Shown: positions 42,171 to 50,024 of the stretch, piece by piece
Numbering within the stretch: the stretch's first letter is position 1
How the letters are laid out: every line of letters starts with the position of its first letter
Source: Clostridium sp. CAG:452
Lineage (GTDB): Bacteria > Bacillota > Clostridia > TANB77 > CAG-508
Direction of reading: 5' to 3'
Assembly (NCBI GenBank): GCA_000434035.1
Contig: FR893523.1
Span: 150,297-214,296 of the forward strand
DNA: 64,000 bases
Program-made: the position numbers and the translations under genes
Notes under the pieces: model-generated
What the model was told of the DNA's origin: nothing
Seen by the model: the letters and a program-made list of their open reading frames with translations, nothing else
Database searches by the model: none

Positions 42171-42305
42171 ATGAGTAAGATTGTAGAAGTTATAGAAAGA
42201 CTAAATATTGAAGCTATAACACAACAAAGAGATTATTATAAAGCACGATACAATGAATTTAATGAAGCATTTATTAAAATGAAACAGAAGAGTATATATA
42301 AATAA
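42171..42305 (+). CDS. Hypothetical phage protein (44 aa)
   Basis: ATG after AAGGAGCAATAAT; helical (KIVEVIERLNIEAITQQRDY). Function unknown. Confidence 0.5.
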   Translation: MSKIVEVIERLNIEAITQQRDYYKARYNEFNEAFIKMKQKSIYK

Positions 42306-42329
42306 TAATACGTAACAAAGGAGGAAGGG

Positions 42330-42746
42330 ATGGAAGAAACTAAAAAAGAGTTAAGTGCTTATTTATACAATAAGGAACTGTTAAAAGAAAAAGAACAGGA
42401 TTTGGAAGAGTTAATAACAAAAGCAGAAAAAATAACAACAGAATTAAGTGACATGCCAAAAGGAACTCCGATAATCCAGGATAAGATAGGCGAGTATGCC
42501 ACAAAAATAGTTGAATTAAAGAATAGTAAATATAGACAATTAATAGATATGTATAAGTCTAAAGAAGAGATAGAAAACAAAATAGATATGTTAGAACAAC
42601 CATATAAGAACATATTATATTTTAAATACATAAAAGGCAAGAACCTTACAGAAGTTGCAAATATAATTAACAAAGAATATAAGTGGACATGTAAACTATA
42701 TGGAGAAGCATTAAAAAAATATAAAGAACACGACAAAAAAGGTTGA
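42330..42746 (+). CDS. ArpU/RinA-like late transcription regulator
   Basis: 138 residues with the coiled DUF1492-type N-terminus and a C-terminal sigma-4-like HTH (YKNILYFKYIKGKNLTEVANI). In phages of this layout this gene precedes the terminase and activates late transcription. The segment SDMPKGTPIIQDKIG is typical. It is followed by a terminator-like hairpin and a consensus promoter. Confidence 0.8.
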   Translation: MEETKKELSAYLYNKELLKEKEQDLEELITKAEKITTELSDMPKGTPIIQDKIGEYATKIVELKNSKYRQLIDMYKSKEEIENKIDMLEQPYKNILYFKYIKGKNLTEVANIINKEYKWTCKLYGEALKKYKEHDKKG

Positions 42747-42797
42747 AACACGACTAAGAAATATGTTTTAATAATACTAGGTAAAAAAACATAAAAG

Positions 42798-42837
42798 TTT
42801 TGCGGAGACGAATTGGAAACAGTTTGTCTCTATTTTT
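42798..42837 (+). terminator. First of two TTTTGCGGAG hairpins
   Basis: TTTTGCGGAG (42798-42807) leads into stem GAGACGAATT/AGTTTGTCTC, then TATTTTTG. It ends the early/regulator transcript. The same leader sequence recurs at 43330. Confidence 0.65.
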
Positions 42838-42952
42838 GTATGTAATTAACGATACTAGATAAGTTAATATAAAGTTCTATTGATAGAACCTCCTTTCTAA
42901 ATAAATATATTATATAAGTTTTGAAGCAATTCTAGTTAAGCTTAAAAAAGTA

Positions 42953-42981
42953 TTGACAAAGTAGACATAATATACTATAAT
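42953..42981 (+). promoter_or_regulatory. Perfect consensus promoter
   Basis: TTGACA (42953-42958), 17 bp, TATAAT (42976-42981). It drives the GC-richer small gene at 43031. Confidence 0.85.
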
Positions 42982-42990
42982 AATTAGGCA

Positions 42991-43004
42991 ACCTGGAAAC
43001 AGGT
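42991..43004 (+). other. Leader hairpin with GAAA loop
   Basis: ACCTG-GAAA-CAGGT near the predicted transcript 5' end. A GNRA tetraloop at the 5' end often protects mRNA. Confidence 0.55.
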
Positions 43005-43030
43005 AAGTAATTTAATAGGAGTGTTGATTT

Positions 43031-43270
43031 ATGTCCAACAACAACAGCACATTAGCATCTGACCACGGCACAAACGGCGGTACAAAACGTAGCGATTCTG
43101 ATGGTTACTCTTGGAGCAACTACTCAGGCTCAAAAGAAAGCCACGATGTCGAGGCCAACCAGATGAACTCAAAAGACTACGAAGGAAAGTATGGTGAACA
43201 TACTTTTTACAGTCCGAAGAGTGGAGTACAGGGCGTTGCAGGACCTAACGCAGATCGTAAAAACAAATAA
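43031..43270 (+). CDS. Small hydrophilic phage protein, GC-rich codons
   Basis: 79 residues, Ser/Asn/Gly-rich (SNNNSTLASDHGTNGG; YSWSNYSGSKE), without a hydrophobic core. Codon use differs from neighbours: AAC, GGC, GAC, TAC and CGT replace the usual A/T-ending codons. That pattern suggests very high expression or a distinct origin. Consensus promoter, structured leader, AGGAGT and a strong terminator surround it, so it is a separate unit expressed from the prophage. No family recognised; no in-frame CGG despite the higher GC. Confidence 0.75.
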   Translation: MSNNNSTLASDHGTNGGTKRSDSDGYSWSNYSGSKESHDVEANQMNSKDYEGKYGEHTFYSPKSGVQGVAGPNADRKNK

Positions 43271-43273
43271 CCT

Positions 43274-43311
43274 ATACAAAGAGAGCAGTCAAATGGCTGC
43301 TCTTTTTGTAT
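43274..43311 (+). terminator. Strong terminator of the 43031 gene
   Basis: AGAGCAG/CTGCTCT stem extended by ATACAA/TTGTAT, with TTTTT on the 3' side. Confidence 0.85.
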
Positions 43312-43329
43312 GGAAAAAAAAGAATATTC

Positions 43330-43369
43330 TTTTGCGGAGTTGTGTTTTTAGAAGCATAACTCCTATTTT
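43330..43369 (+). terminator. Second TTTTGCGGAG hairpin
   Basis: TTTTGCGGAG (43330-43339), stem GGAGTTGTG/CATAACTCC, then TATTTTC. It matches the leader and tail of the hairpin at 42798. Confidence 0.6.
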
Positions 43370-43388
43370 CTAAATAAAATAGTATGTA

Positions 43389-43495
43389 GTGATATAGTAA
43401 CTCAGAAGCAGAGCACTGGCGTGAAACCTGGTACGGACAGAGGCAATATTCAAGCTATATGTCGAATGTCGTAGGTGCAAGTCCTACCTATATCA
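43389..43495 (+). ncRNA. Unusual prophage tRNA-like RNA
   Basis: TGATATAG (43390-43397) pairs with CTATATCA (43488-43495) as an acceptor stem. GTAGG-TGCAAGT-CCTAC (43471-43487) forms a T arm. CTC/GAG gives a short D arm without the GG pair. ACTGG (43415-43419)/CTGGT (43428-43432) encloses an 8-nt loop CGTGAAAC, one more than normal. About 38 nt lie between this arm and the T arm, as in a long variable arm. No CCA is encoded. It could be a degenerate phage tRNA, a tRNA mimic, or a frameshifting-type tRNA; GAA is the most tRNA-like triplet in the loop. Confidence 0.5.
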
Positions 43496-43535
43496 TTACA
43501 TAGTGTTTTATTAAAAAACAAAAGAGGTGGCTATT

Positions 43536-43745
43536 ATGATAAATAGTTTTCAAAAATATATGTGTAGCACATGTAAAAGTAAAGTATGCGATAAAGGAAT
43601 AGCACTAGTAAAACTAAACAATATGATAATATCAAAATGTACGGACTATAAAAAAGACGAAAATAAAGTAAAAGGGTATGAAAAGCCAGGAACAAGAACA
43701 GCAAAACAAAAGAAAGCACTAATGGGCTTTACACAAGAATATTAA
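43536..43745 (+). CDS. Small Cys-rich phage protein (69 aa)
   Basis: ATG at 43536, with AGAGGTGG upstream. N-terminal MCSTCKSKVCDKG and a later Cys make a zinc-type cluster. The C-terminus is basic (GTRTAKQKKALMGF). Function unknown. Confidence 0.55.
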   Translation: MINSFQKYMCSTCKSKVCDKGIALVKLNNMIISKCTDYKKDENKVKGYEKPGTRTAKQKKALMGFTQEY

Positions 43746-43746
43746 G

Positions 43747-43848
43747 ATGAATATTGATAAATGTATGAGAAAGTTCTGCCATGGGTGCAGAAATTATGAG
43801 AAATGCTTTCCTAGTAAGAAGAAAAAGAGAAAAAAAGGAGAGAAATAA
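43747..43848 (+). CDS. Very small Cys-rich basic phage protein (33 aa)
   Basis: MNIDKCMRKFCHGCRNYEKC then a Lys/Arg tail. The stop overlaps the next start (TAATG). Probably zinc-binding; function unknown. Confidence 0.5.
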   Translation: MNIDKCMRKFCHGCRNYEKCFPSKKKKRKKGEK

Positions 43849-44207
43849 TGAAATTCAAAATAAACAATACTGAATGGACAATAGAAGAAGTAGATGAAGC
43901 CACAATAAATAATGAGATGAAGAGTGATGGTACTTTAGGAGTAACAATATATAGAACTCAAAAAATAATGTTACTAAAAGAACAAGCAAATATAATTAAG
44001 ACATTAAAACATGAATTAACACATGTGTGGATGTATGAATATGGTCATAATCAAAACGACGACAAAACATTCAGCTATGAAGATGTATGCGAAATAGTAG
44101 CGAGTAGCAATGATTTTATAAATGAAATAGTTCAAGCATATTTAAAACAGAATATTGAACATGATTATATAGATGCATTAAGGTATACTATGGAGAAAAA
44201 GTTATGA
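43848..44207 (+). CDS. Phage zinc metallopeptidase-like protein
   Basis: 119 residues with the HExxH motif in LKHELTHVWMYEYGHNQ, a later acidic segment EDVCEIVASS, and the length of phage ImmA/SprT-like proteins. Its start overlaps the preceding stop. It could be a packaging-region protease or anti-repressor component; substrate unknown. Confidence 0.75.
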   Translation: MKFKINNTEWTIEEVDEATINNEMKSDGTLGVTIYRTQKIMLLKEQANIIKTLKHELTHVWMYEYGHNQNDDKTFSYEDVCEIVASSNDFINEIVQAYLKQNIEHDYIDALRYTMEKKL

Positions 44208-44464
44208 ACATAAATCAAAACATTAATAAATTATTATATGCTTTATCTACAAAAGGAAAAATATATAAAATAAACAGTTTTCAATTTTATAGTGAAAAAA
44301 ATTGTAAGTACTGCACTAAATATCAAATATTAAAAAAAGAACAAGTAGAAGTATATAATGGAGAAACAGATGAATTTGAATTACAAGATAGATATGAACA
44401 AAAAGAAGAATGCTATAGTAAGGTTGATGTTATGAAATATCTAATGGAGGAATATAGGATGTGA
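44204..44464 (+). CDS. Hypothetical phage protein (86 aa)
   Basis: Overlaps the metallopeptidase gene by 4 bp. Contains two nearby Cys (NCKYCTKY) and an acidic C-terminus. Function unknown. Confidence 0.5.
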   Translation: MNINQNINKLLYALSTKGKIYKINSFQFYSEKNCKYCTKYQILKKEQVEVYNGETDEFELQDRYEQKEECYSKVDVMKYLMEEYRM

Positions 44465-44468
44465 TTTT

Positions 44469-46103
44469 ATGGCGAAGAGATTAAATGATGAAGAAAAAAA
44501 ACAAATAATTGCATGTTATATAGAATGCCAAAATTTAAGAGAGACAGCAAGAAGGTTTCATGTTTCTCCTGATACAGTTAAAAGGTTGACAAAAGAAAAT
44601 AAAGATATCGAGCAAAATCTTGCACAAAAAAAAGAAGAAAATACAAAGAATGTTTTAAATGAATTAGATAAAACAAAGAATAAAAGAATAAAATTGCTAA
44701 ATAAGATGATAGACAAGATGGAAGAAAAAGTTGACAATATTGATATGTTTACTAATGTAAAAGATTTAGCGACTGCTTATGGAATTATAGTAGACAAAGA
44801 TATGAAATTTCTTGAATTAACAAAAGAGAAACAAGAAAAGGAAAAACAAATAATAAGAATACCAGCAAGTGATATGTCAAGTGCATTTATAGACCTAAAC
44901 AGAGATATTGATAACAGAGGACATTTAGAATATTGGTTAGATGGTGGAAGGGCTTCATTGAAGTCCTCTTTTTGTGGAGAAAAAATACCAGAGTTATTAG
45001 AAAATAACCCTAATATGTGTGCATTATGTATAAGAAGAGTAAGCAATACTTTAAAAGATTCAGTTTATGCACAAATACAGTGGGGAATTGACAAATTAAG
45101 TGAAACATATCCTGGATTAATAGATGATTATAGCTTTAAAACTTCTCCGATGGAAATAACCAAGAGAAGTACAGGACAAAAAATATATTTTAGAGGAACA
45201 GATGATCCAGACAAAATAAAATCAATAAAGCCACCTAAAGGAATGTATATAGGAATAATATGGTATGAAGAATTTGACCAAATACAAGGAATGAATGCAG
45301 TGAGAAAAATAAATCAATCCGTAATAAGAGGTGGAAATGATTTTATTGAGTTTTATACATTCAATACTCCAGCAAGTAGGCAACATTTTGTTAATAAAGA
45401 AAAAAGAATACCAAAATCAAATAGATTATCACACCATAGTGATTATAGAACATCTCCAAGGGAGTGGATAGGACAAGCTTTTATAGACGAAGCAGAATAC
45501 ACTAAAGAAACAGCGCCGATAATATATGAAAATGAATATTTGGGATTAGAAACTGGCGATGGAGGTAGTGTATTTGAAAATCTTGAATTAAGGGAGATAA
45601 CAGATGAAGAAATTTCTCACTTCGATAGATTATATAAAGGTATTGACTGGGGTTGGTTTCCTGATCCATTTGCATACAACAATATGCATTTCGATATGGC
45701 AAGAAGAACATTATACATATTTGATGAATTAAGATGTAATAAAACATCAAATCAAGATACATGGAAAAAGCTACAAAAAAAAGGAGTAACAAATAGTGAT
45801 TTAATAACTGCAGACAGTGCAGAAAATAAATCAATAGGAGACTACAAGTCTTATGGAGCATTTATAAGAGGAGCAGAGAAAAGACCAGGAAGTGTTGAAT
45901 ACAGTATGAAATGGTTAGCAGGTTTAATAAAGATAGTAATAGACCCTAAAAGATGTCCTAATACTGCAATAGAGTTTAGCGAGTATGAATTAGAAAAAGA
46001 TAAAGACGGAAATATTATTACAGGCTATCCAGATAAGAACAACCATCATATTGACGCTGTACGATATGCGACAGAAACAATATGGAAAAAGAGAGGACAA
46101 TAA
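44469..46103 (+). CDS. Terminase large subunit fused to a small-subunit-like N-terminus
   Basis: 544 residues. The N-terminal 130 residues carry an HTH (NLRETARRFHVSPDTVKRLT) and coiled coil like a small terminase subunit; no separate terS gene is seen. The rest is a PBSX-type large subunit: Walker A GGRASLKSS (about 159-167), Walker B IGIIWYEEFDQ, and the nuclease residues in KGIDWGWFPDP, ITADSAENKSIGDYK and HHIDAVRYA. It packages DNA into proheads. A combined recognition and motor protein is an uncommon layout. Confidence 0.88.
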   Translation: MAKRLNDEEKKQIIACYIECQNLRETARRFHVSPDTVKRLTKENKDIEQNLAQKKEENTKNVLNELDKTKNKRIKLLNKMIDKMEEKVDNIDMFTNVKDLATAYGIIVDKDMKFLELTKEKQEKEKQIIRIPASDMSSAFIDLNRDIDNRGHLEYWLDGGRASLKSSFCGEKIPELLENNPNMCALCIRRVSNTLKDSVYAQIQWGIDKLSETYPGLIDDYSFKTSPMEITKRSTGQKIYFRGTDDPDKIKSIKPPKGMYIGIIWYEEFDQIQGMNAVRKINQSVIRGGNDFIEFYTFNTPASRQHFVNKEKRIPKSNRLSHHSDYRTSPREWIGQAFIDEAEYTKETAPIIYENEYLGLETGDGGSVFENLELREITDEEISHFDRLYKGIDWGWFPDPFAYNNMHFDMARRTLYIFDELRCNKTSNQDTWKKLQKKGVTNSDLITADSAENKSIGDYKSYGAFIRGAEKRPGSVEYSMKWLAGLIKIVIDPKRCPNTAIEFSEYELEKDKDGNIITGYPDKNNHHIDAVRYATETIWKKRGQ

Positions 46104-46104
46104 A

Positions 46105-47502
46105 ATGTTTGAAAGATTAGTAAATTTTATAAAAGGAGCAATAAATAAGATGTTTAATACAACTGATATAGCAAAAGATTTTAATATAGATATATCAACA
46201 AGCAATGAAATACTGTCAGCCATTGAAAAATGGTCCAATATTTATAATAGTAAAGCACCATGGTTAAATGAAGAAGTAAGATCATTGCATGTTGCGAAAA
46301 CAATATGTGAAAAGGTTGCAAAAGCTGTAACAATAGAATTTAAGTCACAGGTAGAAGATAAAGAAATAGATAAAGTATATCAAAGATTTATAAAAAATAT
46401 AAGAACAAATACAGAATATGCTCTAGGAAAAGGTGGAATGTTTTTCAAACCATTCTATGCTAATGGGAAAATAAAGATTAGTTGTATTCAAGCTGATAAA
46501 TTTATACCTACAAAATTTGATAGCACTGGCGAATTGCTAGGTGCTATTTTTATTGATCAAATTACAAGAGGAAATGAAATATATACAAGACTTGAATATC
46601 AAGAATTGAATGACACAATATTAATAATTAAAAATAAGGCATATAAAACTACGCTACACAATGCAAACATATTAGGGAACCAAATTCTACTTTCACAAGT
46701 GCAAGAATGGGCAAACATTCAAGAAGAGATACAAATAAATGATGTTAATAGATTATTAGGTGGTTATTTCAAAATACCTATTGCAAATCCAGTTGACAAT
46801 ACAAGCCCTGTAGGTGTTGCAATATTTGCAAATGCTATTGATACATTAGAAGAAATAGACAAACAATTCAGCAGAACATTATGGGAATATGAAGGCTCTG
46901 AACTTGCCGTTGATATAGATGCAACGGCATTTACAAAAGACAAAAACGGAAATGATATATTACCAAAAGGCAAAGAAAGACTATATAGAAAGTTAGACTT
47001 TGGAGACGAAAGTAAGTGGAACGTATTTAGTCCTCAAATAAGAGATACAGCATTGTTTAATGGATTAAATGAGTGGTTAAGACAATGTGAGAGTCAATGT
47101 GGGTTAGCATTTGGAACTATATCTAAAATAGAAAATATTGAAAAGACAGCAACAGAAATAAAATCAAGTAAACAAGATTATTATGTAACAGTTTCAGATA
47201 TACAAGGAGCATTACAAACAGCATTAGAAGATTTGATTTATAGTATAGATATTTTAATGAGTTTGTACGGTATCAAGCATAAAGTTGGAGCACTTGCAAG
47301 TTTTGACTGGGACGATAGCATTCTAATAGATAGTGAAAAGAAACAATCACAAAGTTTAATAGAAAGGAATGCAGGCTTAATAGATGATATTGAATACTTT
47401 GTACAAACAAGAGATTATTCAGAAGAAGAAGCAACAGAATACGTAAATAAAATACGAGAACGAAGTAAAGAACAAATACCTAACGATGTGCAAGAGGAAT
47501 AG
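46105..47502 (+). CDS. Phage portal protein (SPP1 gp6-like)
   Basis: 465 residues. ATG at 46105 with AGAGAGGA upstream of the terminase stop is preferred to an earlier in-frame ATG. Portal features include the LHVAKTICEKVAKAVTIEF region, a long central segment with FKIPIANP, and TEIKSSKQDYYVTVSD. It forms the dodecameric DNA entry ring. Confidence 0.9.
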   Translation: MFERLVNFIKGAINKMFNTTDIAKDFNIDISTSNEILSAIEKWSNIYNSKAPWLNEEVRSLHVAKTICEKVAKAVTIEFKSQVEDKEIDKVYQRFIKNIRTNTEYALGKGGMFFKPFYANGKIKISCIQADKFIPTKFDSTGELLGAIFIDQITRGNEIYTRLEYQELNDTILIIKNKAYKTTLHNANILGNQILLSQVQEWANIQEEIQINDVNRLLGGYFKIPIANPVDNTSPVGVAIFANAIDTLEEIDKQFSRTLWEYEGSELAVDIDATAFTKDKNGNDILPKGKERLYRKLDFGDESKWNVFSPQIRDTALFNGLNEWLRQCESQCGLAFGTISKIENIEKTATEIKSSKQDYYVTVSDIQGALQTALEDLIYSIDILMSLYGIKHKVGALASFDWDDSILIDSEKKQSQSLIERNAGLIDDIEYFVQTRDYSEEEATEYVNKIRERSKEQIPNDVQEE

Positions 47503-47505
47503 TTT

Positions 47506-49167
47506 ATGATAGAAAATAAAATACAAAGTGCAATAAAGTCTATTATAAGTATATATTCTAAAATGGAAGTAGAACTAATAGAGAAAATTGCAGAGCATTT
47601 TAAAATAAATGAAGAATTTATTAATAGTGATTATTGGTATTTTGAAAAACTAAAAGAACTTGGAGGACTAAACAATGAAACATTAAAGCTATTAGAAGAA
47701 TATACAGGAAAAACAAAAAAGGAATTAGCAAAAGCAATGAAAGATATAGGCATAAGCTCTATACCTGTTGATCAATTAAATATAGCAACACAAAAAAATG
47801 CTTTATTAAATCCAGAAACAATAATAAATAGTGCAAATATACAAAATATAATACAATATAGTTATGATGAAATAGAAAAATCTTTTCTAAATTTAAACAA
47901 AACTATACAAGAACAAGTAAGGAAAACTTATACAGATATAATAACAGAAACATACATAAAAACAAATGCAGGTGTTTGTAGTTATCAGGAGGCAATATTA
48001 GACAGTTTAGACAAGCTAGGAGATAAAGGAATATCTATACTTACCTATCAAGATAAAAATGGCAATATAAAGAATTATGACGTTGTAGGAACAGTAAGAA
48101 GAGATTTGTTAGTTGCAACGAGAGGTTTGGCTGGTAAAGTAAATGAAGAAGTAATAAAGGAAAGTGGCAATCACATTGTAAGAGTCACTAATCACTTTGG
48201 AGCTAGAACTGGAGATGGAGGAGAAGATTACACAAACCATGCTTGGTGGCAAGAAAAACAATTCTTTTGTTGGAACTATGATGGAAATGCAACAGAAGAA
48301 GAAAAGAAATTACCAGATTTTATGGAACATTGCAATTATGGAGATGTTCAAGGTATAGTAGGAATCAACTGTAAACACTTATTTACGGTGTGGTATGGCT
48401 CAACTAAAAAGGAAGATTTAGGATTTACTTATGATGAAAATAAAGAAGAATACGAAAAAACACAGAAACAAAGATATTTAGAAAATGGTACTCGTAAATG
48501 GAAAAGAAAACAAGTCATAGCAAAGAAAGTGCAAGATGAAGATGGCTATAACAAAGCAAGTTTAAAAACAAAGGAGTGGCAAGACAGATTACATAAATTT
48601 ACTCAAGAAAATGACTTAAGAGAAGATTATAGTAGACAACATGTAAAAGGCTATAAGTCAGTCAATACTAAAGAAAAGCAGTACATAGACATAACAGAAG
48701 AAATAATAAAAAAAGATAAACAAGATTTTAAGTTAATAGAACAACAATATTATATCAATGAAAATGGAAATCGATATAATGTAGATGGTAAATATATTTT
48801 GTTAGAACCAACAGAAAGAGAAAAAGAAGTTGCAAATATGCTAGGTGAATTATATGGTGGAAATATAAAGATAATACCAAGAATAAATGAACCTAAAGGC
48901 ATAAAGACTCCAGATTATATAGTAAAAAATAAAAGATATGATTTGAAACAAATTAGCGGTAGTGGAAAATATGTAATACAAGGGAACTTAAAAGGAAAAC
49001 AAAAACAAGCTGATAACTTTGTAATAGATATAACAAAATCAAAGATGAGTACAGACGAAGCTATTAGACAAGTAGAAAATATCTACAACTCAAAACATTT
49101 TTTATGGTTAGATAGGATTATTTTACTTAAAGATAAAGAATTTCTAAAAATATATAAAAGAAAATAG
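47506..49167 (+). CDS. MuF-type minor capsid protein with C-terminal toxin-like nuclease domain
   Basis: 553 residues. The N-terminal and central part (to about 330) is a phage minor capsid/MuF protein (VRKTYTDIITETYIKTNAGV; GARTGDGGEDYTNHAWWQ; GINCKHLFTVWYG). The C-terminal 115 or so residues are separate: ERExEVANMLGELYGGNIKII, GIKTPDYIVKNKRYDLKQI, FVIDITKSKM. This is a restriction-endonuclease/CdiA-CT-like pattern (D ... [DE]-x-K) known from polymorphic toxins carried on MuF. No immunity gene is visible between its stop and the scaffold gene. The toxin call is inference from layout and motifs. Confidence 0.8.
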   Translation: MIENKIQSAIKSIISIYSKMEVELIEKIAEHFKINEEFINSDYWYFEKLKELGGLNNETLKLLEEYTGKTKKELAKAMKDIGISSIPVDQLNIATQKNALLNPETIINSANIQNIIQYSYDEIEKSFLNLNKTIQEQVRKTYTDIITETYIKTNAGVCSYQEAILDSLDKLGDKGISILTYQDKNGNIKNYDVVGTVRRDLLVATRGLAGKVNEEVIKESGNHIVRVTNHFGARTGDGGEDYTNHAWWQEKQFFCWNYDGNATEEEKKLPDFMEHCNYGDVQGIVGINCKHLFTVWYGSTKKEDLGFTYDENKEEYEKTQKQRYLENGTRKWKRKQVIAKKVQDEDGYNKASLKTKEWQDRLHKFTQENDLREDYSRQHVKGYKSVNTKEKQYIDITEEIIKKDKQDFKLIEQQYYINENGNRYNVDGKYILLEPTEREKEVANMLGELYGGNIKIIPRINEPKGIKTPDYIVKNKRYDLKQISGSGKYVIQGNLKGKQKQADNFVIDITKSKMSTDEAIRQVENIYNSKHFLWLDRIILLKDKEFLKIYKRK

Positions 49168-49211
49168 AAGAAGTCAACTGTGAACCTAGAGGTTCTCAAC
49201 TGACTTCTTTT
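49168..49211 (+). terminator. Terminator after MuF gene
   Basis: AAGAAGTCA ... TGACTTCTT with inner GAACCT/AGGTTC and a short T tail. Confidence 0.75.
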
Positions 49212-49452
49212 AATAATATTATTAACTTAATTATACTATAAATTAAGCTAATAATCAATAGTTTATGCTGAAAAATATAAAATATTCACTGTCCGCAATG
49301 ACGATAAACTACAAATAAAATAAATAATAGGCTTTCGTTTGAAAGTCTATTTTTTATACAAAAATTCGACTATATGCAGGTCGTGAATAAGTGCATAACT
49401 ACATCGTGAACGAAAAACACGTAAAAGTTCGTAGTAGGAGAAAGGAAACATT
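49212..49452 (+). other. Gap between head module and scaffold gene
   Basis: 241 bp with no credible gene. It holds a second hairpin at 49326-49356 (AATAGGCTTTC-GTTT-GAAAGTCTATT, then TTTT), and a promoter or internal site is possible. The longest ORFs are below 20 codons, so no immunity gene for the toxin-like MuF is found here. Confidence 0.6.
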
Positions 49453-50004
49453 ATGAAAAGAAAATTTTTAGAAGATTTAGGGCTAGAAACAGACGTCATT
49501 GAAAAAATAATGACTGAAGCAGGAAAAGATGTAACATCTTTAAAAGCCAGAGTAGATGATTTAACAGAACAAATAAATGTTAAAGATACTACTATTTCAG
49601 AAAAGAACAATAAAATAGCTGAACTTGAAAAAGTGGACGTCGAGGCTATTAAAACAGCTGAGTATGAAAGAGGCAAAACAGAAGGTTCTAAAGAAATCGA
49701 AGTTTTCAAAAAGCAAAATGCTTTAGACAAAGCTTTATCTAAGTATAAAGCAAAAGATGCTAGTATTTTAAGTAAAATGCTAGACATGGAAAAGGTTAAA
49801 TATAATGACAAATTTGAAATTGTGGAGGGATTAGAGGAACAAGTAAACTCTATCAAAGAAAGTCACGATTATTTATTTGACAATGATAAACCTTTGCCAA
49901 CATTTTCAGGTCCAACACAAGGACCGCAAGGAAAAGTAATAAGTGGAGATCCAGAAAAAATGGACTACAACACTTACAAACAATGGAGAAAACAAAATAA
50001 TTAG
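49453..50004 (+). CDS. Phage scaffolding protein (GP20-like)
   Basis: 183 residues. Coiled coil (LKARVDDLTEQINVKDTTIS), then an acidic/charged segment and a C-terminal helix (YNTYKQWRKQNN) that would bind the coat protein. Placed before the coat gene as expected. AGGAGAAAGGAAAC upstream. Confidence 0.88.
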   Translation: MKRKFLEDLGLETDVIEKIMTEAGKDVTSLKARVDDLTEQINVKDTTISEKNNKIAELEKVDVEAIKTAEYERGKTEGSKEIEVFKKQNALDKALSKYKAKDASILSKMLDMEKVKYNDKFEIVEGLEEQVNSIKESHDYLFDNDKPLPTFSGPTQGPQGKVISGDPEKMDYNTYKQWRKQNN

Positions 50005-50024
50005 AAAGAAAGAGGTAATAGAAT

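Noticed and set aside
43389..43495. Claiming the tRNA-like RNA as the decoder of CGGA
   Set aside because: Its expanded loop has no UCCG and the other arms are irregular, so the sequence does not support that pairing.
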